From: Prevotellaceae bacterium
Lineage (GTDB): Bacteria; Bacteroidota; Bacteroidia; Bacteroidales; Paludibacteraceae
DNA: 8,583 bases
NCBI GenBank assembly: GCA_031270425.1
Contig: JAISXQ010000231.1
Location: forward strand, 1 to 8,583
Direction: 5' to 3'
The translations under genes and the position numbers were made by a program. Under the pieces are notes generated by a model that saw only the letters and a list, made by a program, of their open reading frames with translations, was not told where the DNA came from and searched no databases. Positions 6,599 to 8,583 of the stretch are shown one piece after another. Numbering within the stretch: position 1 is the stretch's first letter; each line of letters starts with the position of its first letter.

Positions 6599-7915
6599 AT
6601 GAAAGAAATAACCGGATATATACTTCAATTTTTGCTGGGCAATGTGTCGCCCGACCTGAAATCCGCTATTGCCTATACGGATGATGAGAACGTTTTTGAC
6701 CAATATAAATTGGTAATTTTTCCTTCACCGTTTTTTCAAAAGGAAAATTACGGAAAAGTGGAAATATTACCGCAACTTCCGTTGGCGGAGTGGGAAGGAA
6801 GCCCGCTTTTATTCGGAAGACCGGAAATGGAAAAACGCGGCGATACGATTATTTTGTATGCTGATGTTATTGCGAGTTCGTATTTTCTTATCAGCCGTTA
6901 CGAAGAATATGCACGCCCCAATTGTCGCGATGCACACGGACGTTTTCCGGGGAAGGAGTCGCTCCCTTGCAGAGCCGGATTTTTGCACCGCCCTGTGGTG
7001 GACGAATATGGAAAGTCGCTCCGAAAACTCTTACGTAATATAGGGCTTGATGTTCCCGAAGAAACCCCTGCCGGAATACGCAAAATATACCTGACCCACG
7101 ATGTGGATAAGCTGGCTCATTACCGCAATCTGCGAAGTACGGCGGGCACTGTTTTGCGTTGTTTTGGCAATTTTAAAGAAGCTTGTTTTGCCCTTAAAAC
7201 ATACGTTGGAGGGGTAAAGAACGACCCTTGGTTTACTTTTCCCCTGCTTTTCAAATTAAATAATACGCTGCGTAGGAAAACCGGCGACAATCGTTGTGAA
7301 ACCATCGCTTTTATAAAAGAAGGCGGGGGAAAGCGGCAGGAAGATAAACCCCTTCTTGATATAATGAGCAAAGATTTTAAGCGGTTTTTCGATTTGTGCC
7401 GGAAAAACGGCGTGAAGTTTGGCTTGCATCCGAGTTATGAAGCGGGCGGGCAACCTGAACTGGTAAAAAAGGAAAAAGAGTTGTTGGAAAAAGCAATAAA
7501 TTCGGAAATTAGATACAGCCGGCATCATTTCCTGCGCAGCCGCGAACCTCGTGATATGTACGCCTTGATTAATGCCGGTATTACCGACGATTTTACGATG
7601 GGATACGCCGATGTAGCCGGATTCCGTTTGGGAACATCGCGCCCTGTCCGCTGGATCAATCCCGAAACGCAGCAATTAACTTCACTTGTTTTACATCCGT
7701 TAACCGTGATGGAAATCAGTTTGAGCGACAGCCGTTATATGGCGCTGAACGAAGAAGACGCTTTTGCTTACGCCATAAAACTAATCGACGAAACGAAGAA
7801 ACACAACGGCGATTTAACGCTTTTGTGGCATAATACTTCGGTTGAAAAAGGGAAAGGTTATCAAAGGAATTTGTATGAAAGGGTGGTAATAAGCCTTTCC
7901 CCCGCCCTCTCATAA
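6599..7915 (+). CDS. Polysaccharide deacetylase-like protein with N-terminal DUF7033-type domain
   Basis: This 438-residue protein fits the Bacteroidota polysaccharide deacetylase family (NodB-like fold) with a long N-terminal domain (about residues 1-155). The metal-site motif appears as LTHDVDK (165-171), the family's version of the TxDD motif. Further conserved-looking elements are FGLHPSY (274-280), YSRHHFLR (306-313), MGYADVAGFRLGTSRP (334-349) and LLWHN (408-412). No signal peptide is seen, so it is likely cytoplasmic or peripheral. Substrate unknown; a cell-surface or lipid-linked glycan is plausible next to dacB. The last residues (ISLSPALS) follow a Pro/C-rich DNA stretch that does not look like the gene body, and the stop codon lies inside a palindrome at 7913-7949, so the original C-terminus may have been replaced. 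The start is the first ATG, 9 bases after dacB. Confidence 0.8.
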   Translation: MKEITGYILQFLLGNVSPDLKSAIAYTDDENVFDQYKLVIFPSPFFQKENYGKVEILPQLPLAEWEGSPLLFGRPEMEKRGDTIILYADVIASSYFLISRYEEYARPNCRDAHGRFPGKESLPCRAGFLHRPVVDEYGKSLRKLLRNIGLDVPEETPAGIRKIYLTHDVDKLAHYRNLRSTAGTVLRCFGNFKEACFALKTYVGGVKNDPWFTFPLLFKLNNTLRRKTGDNRCETIAFIKEGGGKRQEDKPLLDIMSKDFKRFFDLCRKNGVKFGLHPSYEAGGQPELVKKEKELLEKAINSEIRYSRHHFLRSREPRDMYALINAGITDDFTMGYADVAGFRLGTSRPVRWINPETQQLTSLVLHPLTVMEISLSDSRYMALNEEDAFAYAIKLIDETKKHNGDLTLLWHNTSVEKGKGYQRNLYERVVISLSPALS

Positions 7916-7949
7916 ACTTTTCCAACGTTCCGAACGTTGGAAAAGTTTA
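7913..7949. repeat. Perfect 37-base palindrome with 18-base arms overlapping a stop codon
   Basis: Arms 7913-7930 and 7932-7949 are exact reverse complements around a single central base (7931). The left arm starts with TAA, which serves as the stop codon of the deacetylase gene. It is not a classical terminator because no U-run follows the right arm, although an RNA hairpin here could protect the 3' end or promote termination. Confidence 0.85.
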
Positions 7950-7957
7950 ATCATAAT

Positions 7958-8402
7958 ATGTTTAATGTGGAAGAAATTATTTTTCAGGATTCCATACAAA
8001 GCCTGGGCGACCAGTCTATCTCAGGTTGCCCGAATTTTCGGCAGACAGCTACACGTGGAGCCTCTACCGACGAGGAACAAACAAACCTGTATATCTCGCT
8101 AACATTCGACGCTAACGGGCAGTTTTATTACCGTAGTTACAGGCTCGGATGCGGAAAAAACGGAAGGGGAATTAATCATCAGCCCCAACCCTGCGCAAAG
8201 TGAATTTACGCTCAGCCTTCCGGTGCAAAACGACGCTTTAATAAAAATTCACGCTGTCGACGGAAAATTACTGTACCGTAAATAGGTAACGAACAGCGTT
8301 AATTATACAATTAATGCGGCGTCTTTTGCAAATGGGCTATATCTGGTATCTGTTATCCAAAACGGTAAAACTTATTTGAAACGATTAATCGTAAAACAAT
8401 AG
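7958..8402 (+). pseudogene. 3' remnant of a T9SS cargo gene: Ig-like segment plus type A C-terminal sorting domain
   Basis: Coherent protein sequence runs through three frames. The first frame gives VEEIIFQDSIQSLGDQ (7964-8011). The next gives VYLRLPEFSADSYTWSLY and then KPVYLAN (about 8014-8103), resembling a surface Ig-like repeat. The third gives LTGSFITVVTGSDAEK and LIISPNPAQSEFTLSLP (from about 8112), which is the start of a T9SS type A sorting domain. That domain is broken by an in-frame TAG at 8283-8285, then continues with VNYTINAASFANGLYLVSV and ends KRLIVKQ before TAG at 8400-8402. Two frameshifts and a stop show decay, unless sequencing errors are involved. Intact, the domain would target a secreted protein across the outer membrane and to the surface. 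The N-terminal bulk is missing. Confidence 0.8.
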
Positions 8403-8415
8403 ATAAAAACATACT

Positions 8416-8469
8416 TGATGATAATACAATACCTGACAGGGTGTGATGATAATACCTGATGATAATACC
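8416..8469. repeat. Three direct copies of TGATGATAATAC
   Basis: Copies start at 8416, 8444 and 8457; the last two are adjacent 13-base units (TGATGATAATACC). Copies one and three are followed by related phrases, ACCTGACAGGG and CCTGCAAGGG. The block lies just after the T9SS remnant and is non-coding. Confidence 0.7.
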
Positions 8470-8490
8470 TGCAAGGGCTGAATTTTCATA

Positions 8491-8533
8491 GGGGCTGTCT
8501 CAAAAGTAATTCATGGACTTTTGAGACATCCCC
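8491..8533. repeat. 17-base inverted repeat resembling paired insertion-sequence ends
   Basis: Arms GGGGCTGTCTCAAAAGT (8491-8507) and ACTTTTGAGACATCCCC (8517-8533) are complementary at 16 of 17 positions around a 9-base spacer. GGCTGTCTCAAAA-type sequences are familiar as terminal inverted repeats of bacterial insertion sequences, so this could be two ends left after internal deletion, or a short MITE. No transposase sequence is present in the window. Confidence 0.6.
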
Positions 8534-8543
8534 CAGATAACCG

Positions 8544-8582
8544 AAGGGCTAAAAGCCCTTTACTGCGGGACAAAGGAGTCCC
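8544..8582. repeat. Two short hairpins at the window edge
   Basis: AAGGGCT-AAA-AGCCCTT (8544-8560) and GGGAC-(6)-GTCCC (8567-8582) are consecutive perfect small stems. They continue the repeat-like intergenic sequence, and the window ends before their context is clear. Confidence 0.5.
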
Positions 8583-8583
8583 C

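Overview
The window looks like a piece of a Bacteroidota chromosome, most likely Bacteroidales. The evidence is a Bacteroidota-type promoter (TTTTG, 19 bases, TACCTTTG) in front of ahpC, weak or absent Shine-Dalgarno sequences, a degraded type IX secretion (T9SS) C-terminal sorting domain, and protein families typical of that phylum (NahK-like kinase, signal-less CBM9-like protein, DacB/PBP4, THDVD-type polysaccharide deacetylase). Genus cannot be told from the sequence alone.

Layout. Positions 30-154 hold a 125-base intergenic element with perfect 39-base inverted arms. Positions 172-1923 (minus strand) are a two-gene operon: an aminoglycoside-phosphotransferase-fold sugar kinase followed 3 bases later by a CBM9-like protein without signal peptide. 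Positions 1924-2456 are gene-free but full of nested inverted repeats, including a 255-base quasi-palindromic element (2152-2406) with a possible three-way-junction core, and the ahpC terminator. Positions 2457-3023 (minus strand) encode the peroxiredoxin AhpC with its promoter; no ahpF is adjacent. Positions 3024-3522 are gene-free and carry short dispersed repeats. Positions 3523-7915 (plus strand) are a possible transcription unit of four genes: pdxB (vitamin B6 synthesis), a small unknown protein, dacB (periplasmic peptidoglycan D,D-peptidase) and a polysaccharide-deacetylase-like protein. Positions 7958-8402 are the wreck of a T9SS cargo gene. The last 180 bases hold short direct repeats and an inverted repeat that looks like paired insertion-sequence ends.

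How the genes relate. The kinase/CBM9 pair points to intracellular handling of a sugar, possibly a salvaged amino sugar. DacB and the deacetylase, 9 bases apart, are both plausibly envelope-related. pdxB and ahpC are housekeeping genes. No complete new multi-gene system is visible. The most unusual content is in the spaces between genes: several different palindromic or short-period repeats, two of which overlap or touch stop codons (pdxB and the deacetylase), and one of which may fold as a structured RNA or be a small non-autonomous mobile element.
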